Shown here: piece by piece, positions 1 to 8,675 of the stretch
Position numbering within the stretch: the first letter of the stretch is position 1
How the letters are laid out: the number at the start of each line of letters is the position of its first letter
NCBI GenBank assembly: GCA_029267335.1
Contig: JAJUJC010000004.1
Location: 1 to 64,000, forward strand
DNA from: Intestinibacillus massiliensis
GTDB taxonomy: Bacteria; Bacillota; Clostridia; Oscillospirales; Butyricicoccaceae
Direction of reading: 5' to 3'
DNA: 64,000 nt
The notes under the pieces: model-generated
Told to the model about the DNA's origin: nothing
The model's database searches: none
What the model saw: only the letters and a program-made list of their open reading frames with translations
Made by a program: the position numbers and the translations under genes

Positions 1-154
1 CGCGATCATGGAGACCCTGTACCGCGAGACCGGCGACCCGAAGTATCGCCCGCATCCGCTCATGCGCAAAATGGTTCGCGCCGGCTGGCTCGGTGTCAAG
101 ACCGGCAAGGGCTTCTTTAACTACGACGAAAACGGCAAGGAAATCGTAGGCTGA
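1..154 (+). CDS. hbd: 3-hydroxybutyryl-CoA dehydrogenase, C-terminal end (partial)
   Basis: The last 50 codons of a gene that begins before the window; the reading frame starts at base 2 and stops with TGA at 152-154. The C-terminal stretch with [20 protein letters not shown] followed by FFNYDENGK is typical of the C-terminal domain of NAD-dependent 3-hydroxybutyryl-CoA dehydrogenase, which reduces acetoacetyl-CoA to 3-hydroxybutyryl-CoA in the butyrate pathway. A strong terminator follows 20 bases after the stop, so this is the end of its operon. A long-chain 3-hydroxyacyl-CoA dehydrogenase is the only close alternative. Confidence 0.85.
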   Translation, partial: AIMETLYRETGDPKYRPHPLMRKMVRAGWLGVKTGKGFFNYDENGKEIVG

Positions 155-173
155 TCCCTACTCCCAATGAATC

Positions 174-213
174 AAAGAGGACAAAATGTATGTTACATTT
201 TGTCCTCTTTTCT
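174..213 (+). terminator. Intrinsic terminator after hbd
   Basis: A perfect 17-bp stem (174-190 with 194-210) closes a 3-base loop and runs into T-rich sequence. It ends the hbd operon. The AT-rich stretch 215-403 between it and spmB holds no gene I can support. Confidence 0.9.
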
Positions 214-403
214 GTTACATTAAGACTATCTTAATAGATGTTTCAAAAATTTTAAAACGCGCTCCCTTTTTCTGCAAAATATATCCTGTTTATGCTAAAA
301 TAAGTATGTTTTTTATTAGGTCTTTTGAATAAAACAGCCAAACTTAGACATTGCAGAGAAAAATCGTTGGTTTTTAAACAAAAATCGTGTATAATGTAAT
401 AGT

Positions 404-919
404 TCATGATGGGAACAGTAGTCGCACAAACCATGCGGCTGCCGTAAAAGCTACCAAATCACCTACTAACGCGGCAGGGATGACATAGCGGGTCTCTCGC
501 AGACCCAGATGACCGCTGTATACGCTGATCGTATACAGACTGGTCTCCGATGCGCCCAACATGACTGCCGCTACACGACCGACATAGCTGTTCACCCCCG
601 ATAGCTTCATGATCTCACTGCCGAGCGCCAGTCCCCCACTCCCGCTGATCGGTTTGAGCAGGACAAGCGCGGCACATTCTTTGGGAATGCCCAGACAGGT
701 GAACAGCGGTGCGAGCGCGTTGCCCGCAAGGTCAATAAATCCAGAAGCACGCAGCATATATACTGCTGTCAGTAGCCCTGCCAGCGTCGGAAACAGTCGA
801 ATCGCCATATGCAGCCCACTTTCCGCGCCGCGCAGAAAGGTCGGGAATACCGGTATTCGCCTATACAATGCGTAAACCCCAATCCCGCTGAGCAGCAACG
901 GCACCAGAAAAGATAACAT
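404..919 (-). CDS. spmB: Spore maturation protein B
   Basis: A 171-residue hydrophobic protein, close to the usual SpmB length of about 178. It carries the nucleoside-recognition (Gate) type membrane domain with the conserved stretch LLKPISGSGGLALG and, later, MLGASETSLYTISVYSG. Together with SpmA it is needed for spore core dehydration and heat resistance (known for Bacillus). It lies downstream of spmA on the same strand, separated by 172 AT-rich bases, whereas the two genes usually abut or overlap; an independent promoter or a small insertion in the gap is possible. The ATG at 919 is the only plausible start. Confidence 0.93.
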   Translation of the reverse strand: MLSFLVPLLLSGIGVYALYRRIPVFPTFLRGAESGLHMAIRLFPTLAGLLTAVYMLRASGFIDLAGNALAPLFTCLGIPKECAALVLLKPISGSGGLALGSEIMKLSGVNSYVGRVAAVMLGASETSLYTISVYSGHLGLRETRYVIPAALVGDLVAFTAAAWFVRLLFPS

Positions 920-1091
920 CCACTTTGCTCCTCTCCATTGGTTTCATTAGGCTCCTCTATGTCATATTACCGTATTTATTTTGATTTTTTTGAATTTTAT
1001 AGAAATCGCGACAGCCTTCGACAAAATTTGTATGTAAAAAGGTGGATAATACATTCTGTTAAGAGAAGTTACAGTATTTCCCATTTTTCTG

Positions 1092-1688
1092 TTAAATGTC
1101 TGTGATCTCGCGATCCGGAAAGAACCGCCGCAGCGCGCGTGCCGTCAGCAGCGCTGCGGCGACCGACAGCAGCGACGCGCCCCAAATCGCGGGCATGATG
1201 TCAAACGGAGCGACCGCTCCATACCCTGCGCGCACCGCGGCAACGGTTGACGGAATGATCTGGATGGAAGAGGCATTGAGCACCATTAAGGTGAGAACGG
1301 CATCCGGCGCACCGCGCCGTCCACACACGGCATAAAGGCGGTCTGCCGCCCGCAGTCCGATTGGAGTCGCGGCGTTGGACAGTCCCAATAAATTCGCCGT
1401 CACGTTCGCGCTCACGGTTTGCATGGCTTCCGCATCGTGCGATGTCTTCCCGAAAAGCGGCCGCAAAACAGGATGCAAAATGCGCTCGATATGGCGTGCC
1501 AGTCCGGATGCAGAAACCAATTCCATCATGCCCGACCACAGTGCCATAATGCCTGTGATACCGAGCAGGAGGGTGACCGCTTCCGCGGCGCCTGCCGTCG
1601 CGGCGGCACTCACCGCGTCCATGCGTCCGGTGAGCAGACCGCACAGCACGCTGAGCACCAGCATTCCCACCCAAAGCCATGAAATCAT
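1092..1688 (-). CDS. spmA: Spore maturation protein A
   Basis: A 198-residue membrane protein matching SpmA in length and sequence: an N-terminal hydrophobic segment, then ALWSGMMELVSASGL and the conserved NLLGLSNAATPIGL motif of the Gate domain. SpmA acts with SpmB in the sporulation membrane. Upstream on its strand (about 1710-1735) an ATAT-N14-CATCGTTA arrangement resembles a mother-cell sigma-E promoter, which fits known control of spmAB, but this is only a pattern match. It is divergent from abrB. Confidence 0.93.
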   Translation of the reverse strand: MISWLWVGMLVLSVLCGLLTGRMDAVSAAATAGAAEAVTLLLGITGIMALWSGMMELVSASGLARHIERILHPVLRPLFGKTSHDAEAMQTVSANVTANLLGLSNAATPIGLRAADRLYAVCGRRGAPDAVLTLMVLNASSIQIIPSTVAAVRAGYGAVAPFDIMPAIWGASLLSVAAALLTARALRRFFPDREITDI

Positions 1689-1796
1689 GAAAATATATCC
1701 CCCTTAACGATGCGTCAGACGCAGCTATATTGTTTGTGATCCGCCTCGTGCGGTTTCGCATAAAGGAATTGTATTGTGAGAAGGAGTTGTCAACAA

Positions 1797-2045
1797 ATGA
1801 AATCGACAGGTATTGTGAGGAAGGTAGATGAACTCGGCCGCATCGTTCTGCCCATCGAACTTCGCAGAACCCTTGATATCGACGTCAAGGATGCGCTCGA
1901 AATTTATGTGGATGGTTCGCAGATCGTGCTCAAAAAATACGAGCCCGCATGCATCTTCTGCGGCAACGCAAAGGACATCATCCACTACAAGGGCAAAAAT
2001 ATTTGCCGTAACTGCATGACCGAAATGATGAACACCGTGAAGTAA
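1797..2045 (+). CDS. abrB: AbrB-family transition-state regulator
   Basis: An 82-residue DNA-binding protein. The N-terminal half (STGIVRKVDELGRIVLPIEL onward) is almost the AbrB/SpoVT swapped-hairpin fold. The C-terminal half differs from Bacillus AbrB: it has CIFCG and CRNC pairs, so it probably binds zinc. I chose the ATG at 1797 because AGGAG sits 9 bases upstream; a GTG at 1776 lies before that site. AbrB homologues repress stationary-phase genes. It converges on the C-terminal half of spoIIID and shares a terminator region with it. Confidence 0.9.
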   Translation: MKSTGIVRKVDELGRIVLPIELRRTLDIDVKDALEIYVDGSQIVLKKYEPACIFCGNAKDIIHYKGKNICRNCMTEMMNTVK

Positions 2046-2070
2046 TTACATACTTTGCGCCACCCGCTGA

Positions 2071-2104
2071 AAGCGGCGTCCCGGAAACGGGACGCCGCTT
2101 TTTT
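2071..2104 (+). terminator. Intrinsic terminator after abrB
   Basis: A perfect 13-bp stem (2071-2083 with 2088-2100), GAAA tetraloop and TTTT tail. The spoIIID C-terminal half ends at 2103, so the hairpin may also serve that strand. Confidence 0.9.
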
Positions 2105-2285
2105 AGTGATCGTGGGCAGCCGTCTCCTCTTCCGCGCGGTGCGCGCGCACCTCCCGATATTTTTCCCGTGTCGCCAGTCCCCCGCGAATGTGGCGCTCAC
2201 ACTTGTTTTTGCTAAGTACTGCCTGCACCTGCATGTACAGGGTACGGTTGAGATGCTCCAAACGGTCTGTAATGTCTTTGTGCAC
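2103..2285 (-). pseudogene. spoIIID: C-terminal half of split spoIIID
   Basis: From the His codon at 2280-2282 onward the frame encodes HKDITDRL, then a helical stretch, then CERHIRGGLATREKYR, matching the second half of SpoIIID (HKDxTERL ... RHIRGGxATKxKY). SpoIIID is the mother-cell DNA-binding regulator between SigE and SigK. No ribosome site precedes the GTG at 2285, and the sequence stops resembling SpoIIID exactly at that codon. The missing first 38 residues lie at 10760-10870 on the same strand. It is therefore half a gene, silent unless the 8.5-kb element between the halves leaves. Fusing the halves gives 96 residues, against 93 in Bacillus. Confidence 0.88.
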
Positions 2286-2304
2286 GGCAGAGGGGATTTG
2301 GAAC
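2259..2304. other. Left attachment junction of element 1
   Basis: spoIIID coding sequence ends on the left of TG 2281-2282. The element-side arm 2283-2304 ends in GGGGATTTGGAAC, the inverted partner of GTTCCTTTTCCC at the other end of the element. In the circular form these arms are symmetric about the TG. Confidence 0.75.
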
Positions 2305-2325
2305 GCATGCCCTCTGCGTTTTTTT
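2287..2325 (+). terminator. Intrinsic terminator just inside element 1
   Basis: An 8-bp stem GCAGAGGG/CCCTCTGC (2287-2294 with 2310-2317) followed by a run of seven T. It would stop plus-strand transcripts entering the element from the abrB side. It overlaps the element-side arm of the attachment site. Confidence 0.6.
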
Positions 2326-2395
2326 GCAATCTTTTCACAAAAAAATTCGCTTTCTTACGGTTTTCTTAATAAACTATTACAATTTGGAAACCACA

Positions 2396-2424
2396 TTGCG
2401 GCGCACGCCCCTATGCGGTACAAT
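2396..2424 (+). promoter_or_regulatory. Putative sigma-A promoter for the efflux operon
   Basis: TTGCGG (2396-2401), a 17-base spacer and TACAAT (2419-2424) lie about 100 bases before the MacA-like gene. A moderate match to the housekeeping consensus. Confidence 0.45.
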
Positions 2425-2528
2425 AGATTTACGCCATTGTGTAGATTTTGTGAACCGCAGCGATCAAACCGCGCACTTCAAACGTCTATCAAATATGAGG
2501 TAAATCAAATCAACCGGAGGAAATGAAC

Positions 2529-4358
2529 ATGACCCACAACACGCCACACACCCCCCCCACCGAGGAGCTGCCGACCGCGCCGAACGCCGCGGAAAAACCC
2601 GCTCTCGTACGCAATAAATATGCGGACACCATGAATAAGCGCAAACGGAAGATGCCTAAAAAATTCAAGATCGGTCTGACGCTCATTATTCTGGCGCTGC
2701 TGATCGGGGGCTCTGTCTGGCTCGTCAAAAAAGCACAATCTGCCGGCAAAGAACAGCAGACCATGCAGCAGACAGCGTTTGCGACGCGCGGCGCGCTCGA
2801 AACCTTCGTCGAGGGCAACGGCCGCACCGCGGCTAAGAGCAAATACGATCTCGGCAAGGAGCTTAAGGGCATCGTCACCGAGGTCAAGGTCACGAGCGGC
2901 GACGCGGTGCACAAGGGCGATGTGCTGTTCATCGTAGACCCGAAGGACACCCGCAAGGATCTCGATACCGCCATCAGTGAGCTTGACGATGCGCAGCGCG
3001 CAGTCGATGAAGCTGCTTCCGCGCTGCAAAAGGCGCAGAAAAACGTATCCAATCTGACGATCACCGCACCGTTTTCCGGCAAGGTGATCCCCAATGTAGA
3101 CGATAAGGGCGTCTCCAAGACCTATAAGATCGGTCAGTCCATCAATACCGGCGACGTCATCGGCACGATGGTGGACGATACGACGATGCGTCTGCCGCTG
3201 TACTTCAACTATTCCTACCTAAATCAGGTCAAGGTCGGCGCGACCGCCTCTGTTTCCATTCCCGCAAGCATGTCTACGGTCACCGGCAAGGTATCGGAGA
3301 TCGAAAAAACACAGCGCATTTCCGATGACGGCGTGATGCTGTTCCGCGCGATCATCACCCTCACTAACCCCGGAACGCTCAAAAAAGATATGCTCGCGAC
3401 CGCGTCGATCACGACTGCGCACGGTGTGCTCATGCCTGCAGAAGCCGGTAAACTCGCCTATACCCGCGAAGAAGAGATCACCGCCAAGAGTGCGGGCACG
3501 ATCAGCGCGATCAACAACCTCGACTATTACCGCTACAGCGCGGGTGCTGTGCTGTGCAAGCTGCAAAGCGACGACACTGTGACCGCGGTGGGCACGGCGC
3601 AGCGCTCGCTTGAAACCGCGCGGAAGACGGTGGAAAGCAAGCAGACGCGCGTTGCGGAGCTGCAAAAGCTGCTCACCGATTCGACTGTAATCTCTCCCAT
3701 CGACGGCATTGTGCTCAATATGTCCGCCGCCGTAGGCGACAAGCTTGAGGGCAACGCCGCGCCGTGCACCGTTGCAGACCTCAGCTCCCTCATCGTCAAA
3801 GCGGATATATCCGAGCTGGATGTCGGCAAGGTCAAGGTCGGCATGGAGGTGCGCCTGACGCTCGATAACGAAGCGGCGACCGCTTATACCGGCAAGGTCG
3901 AAACCGTCAGCCTGCAATCGAGCAGCAACAGCTCCGGCGGCGGCAACTCTGGCGGCGGCAACGGTCAGGGGAGCACGCTGTCCTTCCCCGCAGTCATTCA
4001 CCTCGACTCGATCGAAAATCTGCGTCCGGAGCAGAGTATCTCGTACAAGATCGTTACCGCATCCAAGGCGGACTGCATCACCGTTCCGTCGTCTGCCATC
4101 GTCTATTCGGATAGCGGCGCGGCAGTCTACATGAAGCCCGCTGAGGGTCAGACGCCGGAAAACGTGCTCCCCTCGCCCGAGGGCAGCAACGTGCCGGAAG
4201 GCTTTGTACTGGTTCCGGTCACGACCGGTCTCTTTGATGATACGAACACCGAGATCGTCTCTGGTATCGACGAGGGTACGGAAGTCTATCTGTCCGGTCC
4301 GCAGGATCCGTTTGCGCAGCAGAACGCTACCGGCGACGCGGCAGTCGCGGCAGGTTAA
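2529..4358 (+). CDS. MacA/HlyD-type efflux adaptor protein
   Basis: A 609-residue membrane-fusion (periplasmic adaptor) homologue. A basic cytoplasmic N-terminus precedes one membrane helix at about residues 45-66. The exterior part has two lipoyl/barrel-sandwich regions (around GKELKGIVTEVKVTSGDAVHKG and ISPIDGIVLNMSAAVGDKL) split by a coiled-coil, then a Gly/Ser-rich linker and a beta-barrel/membrane-proximal domain. In Gram-positives such proteins link a MacB-type ABC transporter to peptide or drug export. I prefer ATG 2529 because GGAGG at 2516-2520 is 8 bases away; ATG 2523 is only 2 bases from it. First gene of a three-gene efflux operon carried inside element 1. Substrate unknown. Confidence 0.88.
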   Translation: MTHNTPHTPPTEELPTAPNAAEKPALVRNKYADTMNKRKRKMPKKFKIGLTLIILALLIGGSVWLVKKAQSAGKEQQTMQQTAFATRGALETFVEGNGRTAAKSKYDLGKELKGIVTEVKVTSGDAVHKGDVLFIVDPKDTRKDLDTAISELDDAQRAVDEAASALQKAQKNVSNLTITAPFSGKVIPNVDDKGVSKTYKIGQSINTGDVIGTMVDDTTMRLPLYFNYSYLNQVKVGATASVSIPASMSTVTGKVSEIEKTQRISDDGVMLFRAIITLTNPGTLKKDMLATASITTAHGVLMPAEAGKLAYTREEEITAKSAGTISAINNLDYYRYSAGAVLCKLQSDDTVTAVGTAQRSLETARKTVESKQTRVAELQKLLTDSTVISPIDGIVLNMSAAVGDKLEGNAAPCTVADLSSLIVKADISELDVGKVKVGMEVRLTLDNEAATAYTGKVETVSLQSSSNSSGGGNSGGGNGQGSTLSFPAVIHLDSIENLRPEQSISYKIVTASKADCITVPSSAIVYSDSGAAVYMKPAEGQTPENVLPSPEGSNVPEGFVLVPVTTGLFDDTNTEIVSGIDEGTEVYLSGPQDPFAQQNATGDAAVAAG

Positions 4359-4370
4359 GGGAGGCGCAGC

Positions 4371-5117
4371 ATGAAACAACACACCGCCCCACCCTCCGTC
4401 AGCGGCCCCCATCATCTGATCGAGCTTGACCGCATCAGCAAGATCTATAACGAGGGCAAGGAAAACGAGGTGCGCGCGCTTGAGGACATCAATCTGACGA
4501 TCGACCACGGCGAGTTCGTGTGCTTTCTCGGACAGTCCGGCTCGGGCAAATCGACGCTGATGAACATCCTCGGCTGCCTCGATCTGCCGACCTACGGACG
4601 CTATGTGCTCAACGGCACCCCGGTCAGCGAGATCAAACCCTCGGTGCTGTCCCAGATCCGCAACCGCGAGATTGGCTTCATTTTTCAGGGCTTCAACCTG
4701 ATCCCTGCGCTGAGCGCACTGGAAAATGTCGAACTGCCGCTCATCTATCGCGGCACGCCCCGCGCCGAGCGCTATGAGCTTGCGTGCGCCGCACTGGAGG
4801 AGGTCGGACTGGGCAACCGTATGCACCACCTGCCGACTGAGATGTCTGGCGGTCAGCAGCAGCGTGTCGCGATCGCCCGCGCGATGGCAGCCCGCCCGCC
4901 GATCATCATGGCGGATGAACCGACGGGCAACCTGGACTCCAAGTCCGGTCATGAGATCATGAACCGCTTGCGCGCGCTGAACGACGAGACCGGTACGACC
5001 GTCATCCTCATCACCCATGACAGTCATCTCGCCACGATGGGCAAACGCATCGTGACCATCACCGACGGGCATGTCGTAAACGACGAACTCTACACAGGAG
5101 GAAAGCTCGAGGCATGA
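4371..5117 (+). CDS. MacB/LolD-type ABC transporter ATPase
   Basis: A 248-residue nucleotide-binding subunit. Walker [10 protein letters not shown] is at residues 54-62, the Q-loop FIFQGFNL at about 103-110, the ABC signature MSGGQ at 158-162 and Walker B IIMADEP at 178-184, followed by the NLDSKSG sequence typical of the MacB/LolD/FtsE branch. It powers the exporter formed with the adaptor before it (12-base gap) and the permease after it (ATGA overlap at 5114-5117). Confidence 0.95.
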   Translation: MKQHTAPPSVSGPHHLIELDRISKIYNEGKENEVRALEDINLTIDHGEFVCFLGQSGSGKSTLMNILGCLDLPTYGRYVLNGTPVSEIKPSVLSQIRNREIGFIFQGFNLIPALSALENVELPLIYRGTPRAERYELACAALEEVGLGNRMHHLPTEMSGGQQQRVAIARAMAARPPIIMADEPTGNLDSKSGHEIMNRLRALNDETGTTVILITHDSHLATMGKRIVTITDGHVVNDELYTGGKLEA

Positions 5118-6331
5118 GTATTATACAAACGCTGACTATGGCGTTCAAATCCATCCTAAATAACAAGATCCGCTCCATCCTGACCATGCTCGGCATCATC
5201 ATCGGCGTTGCATCGGTCATCACGCTCGTCGCCTCGATCCAGGGCTTGCAACAGGTCGAAAAACTCGCGTCAGAAGCGATGGGCGTCAACCGCATCGACA
5301 TGTATATGTCCATTAACAGCTCGAAAACGCGTAAAGCGATTATCGAATACTGCGAAAAAGAAATGGGAAAAGAACTGCTCGGCATGACACCGAACGTCAA
5401 CGCCTCGATGCCCGTCAGCTACCGCACCAAGAACATGAAGGACATTCGTCTGAACTTCGGCAACGAACAGTATACGACCTGTGCTTCGCAGTCCATTGCG
5501 GCAGGCCGCGGTCTCACCAAGGCAGACCTGAAAAACCGTTCGCGCGTGTGTGTCATCGGTGAAGCGGTGCGCAAGAACTTTTTCGGTGCTATGAGCCCGC
5601 TTGATAAGGAAATCAAGATTAACGGACAGTCCTATCGTGTCATCGGCGTATACAAGGGCAAATTCGGCGGCAAACTCAACACCGACGACGCGATGGTACT
5701 GCTTCCCTTTACCTTGCAGCAGCGCGTCACCGGTTGGGAGGACAACTCCTCCTACATTCTCCGCGGTCGGGACACCAAGACCGTGAAGGCGTTTATTGAA
5801 TCGCTGACGGCATTTGCCAATGCGCGCATCAACCCGAACCGGGAATCCTTCAATATCTATTCCAACGACCAGTATCAGGAGCAGAGTCAGCAGCAATATA
5901 CCATGATGAGTCTGGTCGCAGGCGGCGTCGCGGGCATTTCCCTGCTTGTCGGCGGCATCGGCATTATGAACATCATGCTGGTCTCGGTCACCGAGCGTAC
6001 CCGTGAAATCGGCATCCGTATGGCGATCGGCGCGCGCCGGCGCGACATTATCGGTCAGTTTTTGATCGAGGCAGGCGCGGTTTCCGCCTTCGGTGGACTG
6101 CTCGGCATCGCATTCGGCTTTCTTGGCTCGGCGGCCCTCGGCAGTCTCATCATCGGGCAAGTCGCAAGCAGCCCCTGGATGCCGGAGCTGCCGTCTTTGA
6201 CCATTCTGCCGTCCGCGCCGCTCGTACTCGGCGCATTCCTGTTTTCCGCACTGCTCGGCATCATCTTCGGTCTGTATCCTGCGAATAAGGCTTCCAAGAT
6301 GCAGCCGGTCGATGCACTTCGCACACAATAA
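5114..6331 (+). CDS. MacB-type ABC transporter permease (FtsX family)
   Basis: A 405-residue permease with the MacB layout: a first membrane helix at about residues 20-42 (RSILTMLGIIIGVASVITLV), a large exterior MacB_PCD domain, and three C-terminal helices, the first beginning GGVAGISLLVGGIGIMNIML. The cytoplasmic motif TERTREIGIRMAIGARRRDI is diagnostic for FtsX-family permeases. The start overlaps the stop of the ATPase gene, implying translational coupling. Confidence 0.95.
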   Translation: MSIIQTLTMAFKSILNNKIRSILTMLGIIIGVASVITLVASIQGLQQVEKLASEAMGVNRIDMYMSINSSKTRKAIIEYCEKEMGKELLGMTPNVNASMPVSYRTKNMKDIRLNFGNEQYTTCASQSIAAGRGLTKADLKNRSRVCVIGEAVRKNFFGAMSPLDKEIKINGQSYRVIGVYKGKFGGKLNTDDAMVLLPFTLQQRVTGWEDNSSYILRGRDTKTVKAFIESLTAFANARINPNRESFNIYSNDQYQEQSQQQYTMMSLVAGGVAGISLLVGGIGIMNIMLVSVTERTREIGIRMAIGARRRDIIGQFLIEAGAVSAFGGLLGIAFGFLGSAALGSLIIGQVASSPWMPELPSLTILPSAPLVLGAFLFSALLGIIFGLYPANKASKMQPVDALRTQ

Positions 6332-6367
6332 CGCGTGCTACACCCAATCAGGGAGGTTTAAACGATC

Positions 6368-8626
6368 ATGATAAAGAAACGAATTTTATGCGGTGCGCTG
6401 TCCGCTACGCTGCTGCTTGGCAGCGCCGCCGCATCCTTTACCGACATTTCCTCACCCAATGTCAAGCAGGCAGCCGCCGTTTTGGACGCGTTGCAGATCA
6501 TGCAGGGCGAGGGCGCGGGACGCTTTAACCCGGGCGGTCAGCTCACGCGCGCGCAGTTCTGCAAGCTTGCGGTCACCGCGCTCGGCGTCAGCGATGTTTC
6601 CGCCTACAAAAACTATTCGGTATTCCCCGATGTACCCGCTTCGCACTGGGCATCCGGCTATATCAATGCCGCGCTCAAGCAGACCGACATCGCGGAAAAG
6701 AAAATCATTCGCGGGTTTGCCAACGGTACCTTCGGACCGGATAAAACCATCACCTACGGCGAAGCATGCACGATGCTGCTGCGCATGCTTGGCTACACGG
6801 TCGACGACGTGGGACCGTTCTGGCCCACCGACTACATCGGCAAAGCAGAAGGCTTAGGGCTGAACCGCGGTATCCCCCACTACGGTACCAACGAGATCGT
6901 AAAGCGCGGCGACGCTGCTGTGATGTTGCTCAACACCTTGCAGGCTGCTCCGAAAAAGGACGGTACCAAGCTGCTCATGAATACCGTTGCAACCAGTACG
7001 GTGGAGGACAGCATCCTGCTCGCGACCTCGGAAACAGACAGCGATCTGCGCAAGGGGCAGGCGCGCTTTTATGAGAGCGGCGCAATCCAGATCCGCTCGC
7101 TTGCGGATACGCTTGACCGCGCGCTCATCGGCACACGCGGCACAGTGCTGTTCGACAAGCTGACGACGAACAAGGTGCGTGCTTTCGTGCCGAAAAGCTC
7201 GGACTCCGAGACCATCACCGTCAAGCAGGCCTATGCCGACCGCATCGAAACCGCCGACCAGAAACTCAAGGTGCCCACCAAGACACCGGTCGTGCTCAAT
7301 GGTACGCTCGTCGAATACGGCACGGCGTGGCCGGATCTGACGCCCGATTACGCGCTCAATATCTTTTACGACAGCGGCCGCCAGATCGAGCTGATCTCCG
7401 CTGCAACACCGACCGCAGGCGCTTCTTCGTTTGTTTATGGCATGATTTCGTCCGTCAAGATTCCCGCGGACTACAAAATCATGAAAAACGGCGTTGAGAT
7501 CGAGCGTGGTGCGCTGCAACAATACGATCTGGTCTCGCTGAATGCAGAGAGCAAAACCGCTGTCGCTTCCGACCGCCGCATCACGGGCTATCTGCGCAGC
7601 GCGGCACCCTCGTACACCCGTCCGAGCCGCGTGACCGTTCTTGGACACGAGTTCCCCATTTCGGACAATGTGGCATCGTATTTCACGGGCATGAAGTTCA
7701 ATGACAAGGTGACGCTGCTGCTTGACAGCTTCGGCACGGTGCAGGCGGCGTATCCCGCGAGCACGGTATCGACCGAAAATATCGGCGTGTTTACCGCGTC
7801 CGCAAGCGGCAAGGCAACCGTGCAGATGCTCGCCGGTGTCAGCGCCTCGGGTGAACTGTCCTCGAGCGACAGCGCGTGTCTGCTGGGTCAGCTTGTGCGC
7901 GTCTCCGCGGATTCCAACGGTAAGCTGCTGCTGACCGGCTACACCGCTCTCAGTGCCGCGGATGGCAGTTGGTCTGTCTCGTCCCGAACCTTGGGCAAGC
8001 GCAAGGTCGCCCCGAATGTCAAGATCTACGAAACGGTCGCTGACCGTGCCCCGATCGCTTTGATCAGTGACCGCGATCTGAATCTGACGACGGTCGCCGC
8101 TGCTGATATTCGTGGCGTGCTGCTCGATTCCGCCGGCTCGGTGACCTCGATCTTCCTGCGCGATGTGACCGGTCTGGGCTGGCAGTACGGCATCGCCTAC
8201 GGCAATCGTGTCAAGACCGGCTCGGATGAGGATGCGTCCTACATCAACTCCATCGTCTTTAAGACCCGTGTCAACGGCGAAATGGTCACGCGTACCTATC
8301 AGGTTGATCATTTGCCGAGCGGTCTCAGCGGTTCGCCTATAGGGCTTCCTAAGGGCATGGACGGTGTGGAAGGTATGCTGTACAACCTGCCTGTCAAAAA
8401 GCTCACCACGGTCGGTTCTGTCGGCGTCAACGCGTTTGACGGTGTGGACGGCGTCAAGACCCCGTCCGGCTACCTGACGCTGCCCGAGGACATCAGCGTC
8501 TATGCAAGCGATACCGAAAAACTGATCTCGCTGCGTGAAGCAAAGCTCAACTATCAGGAGTTCACGCTTTACGGTGACACTTCCTCTTCAAACGGCGCAC
8601 GCGTCTATATGATTCGCGCCAAGTAA
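6368..8626 (+). CDS. Secreted S-layer-homology (SLH) protein
   Basis: A 752-residue exported protein. A signal peptide (about residues 1-22, ending LLLGSAAA) is followed directly by three SLH modules (about 24-80, 85-140 and 150-195; recognisable pieces are FNPGGQLTRAQFCKLAV, FPDVPASHWASGYI and FGPDKTITYGEA). These bind secondary cell-wall polymers and hold the protein on the cell surface. The remaining 550 residues are beta-rich and not assigned. The gene follows the efflux operon by 36 bases and ends at a shared terminator, so it may be the fourth gene of that operon. Confidence 0.88.
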   Translation: MIKKRILCGALSATLLLGSAAASFTDISSPNVKQAAAVLDALQIMQGEGAGRFNPGGQLTRAQFCKLAVTALGVSDVSAYKNYSVFPDVPASHWASGYINAALKQTDIAEKKIIRGFANGTFGPDKTITYGEACTMLLRMLGYTVDDVGPFWPTDYIGKAEGLGLNRGIPHYGTNEIVKRGDAAVMLLNTLQAAPKKDGTKLLMNTVATSTVEDSILLATSETDSDLRKGQARFYESGAIQIRSLADTLDRALIGTRGTVLFDKLTTNKVRAFVPKSSDSETITVKQAYADRIETADQKLKVPTKTPVVLNGTLVEYGTAWPDLTPDYALNIFYDSGRQIELISAATPTAGASSFVYGMISSVKIPADYKIMKNGVEIERGALQQYDLVSLNAESKTAVASDRRITGYLRSAAPSYTRPSRVTVLGHEFPISDNVASYFTGMKFNDKVTLLLDSFGTVQAAYPASTVSTENIGVFTASASGKATVQMLAGVSASGELSSSDSACLLGQLVRVSADSNGKLLLTGYTALSAADGSWSVSSRTLGKRKVAPNVKIYETVADRAPIALISDRDLNLTTVAAADIRGVLLDSAGSVTSIFLRDVTGLGWQYGIAYGNRVKTGSDEDASYINSIVFKTRVNGEMVTRTYQVDHLPSGLSGSPIGLPKGMDGVEGMLYNLPVKKLTTVGSVGVNAFDGVDGVKTPSGYLTLPEDISVYASDTEKLISLREAKLNYQEFTLYGDTSSSNGARVYMIRAK

Positions 8627-8639
8627 GCCTTTGCAGCAA

Positions 8640-8675
8640 AAATCCCGCCATTTACCCAAATGGCGGGATTTTTAT
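8640..8675. terminator. Bidirectional terminator between SLH gene and recombinase
   Basis: A perfect 14-bp stem (8640-8653 with 8658-8671) with A-rich and T-rich flanks, placed between two convergent genes ending at 8626 and 8672. Confidence 0.9.

Noticed and set aside
2103-2285. The 60-codon frame as an independent small gene
   Set aside because: The residues match the C-terminal half of SpoIIID, there is no ribosome site, and the exact missing half lies at the other end of the recombinase element.
2105-2325. A plus-strand small RNA between the abrB terminator and the T7 hairpin
   Set aside because: No promoter is visible, and the opposite strand clearly encodes the spoIIID C-terminal half for most of this stretch; the hairpin is better explained as an element-end terminator.
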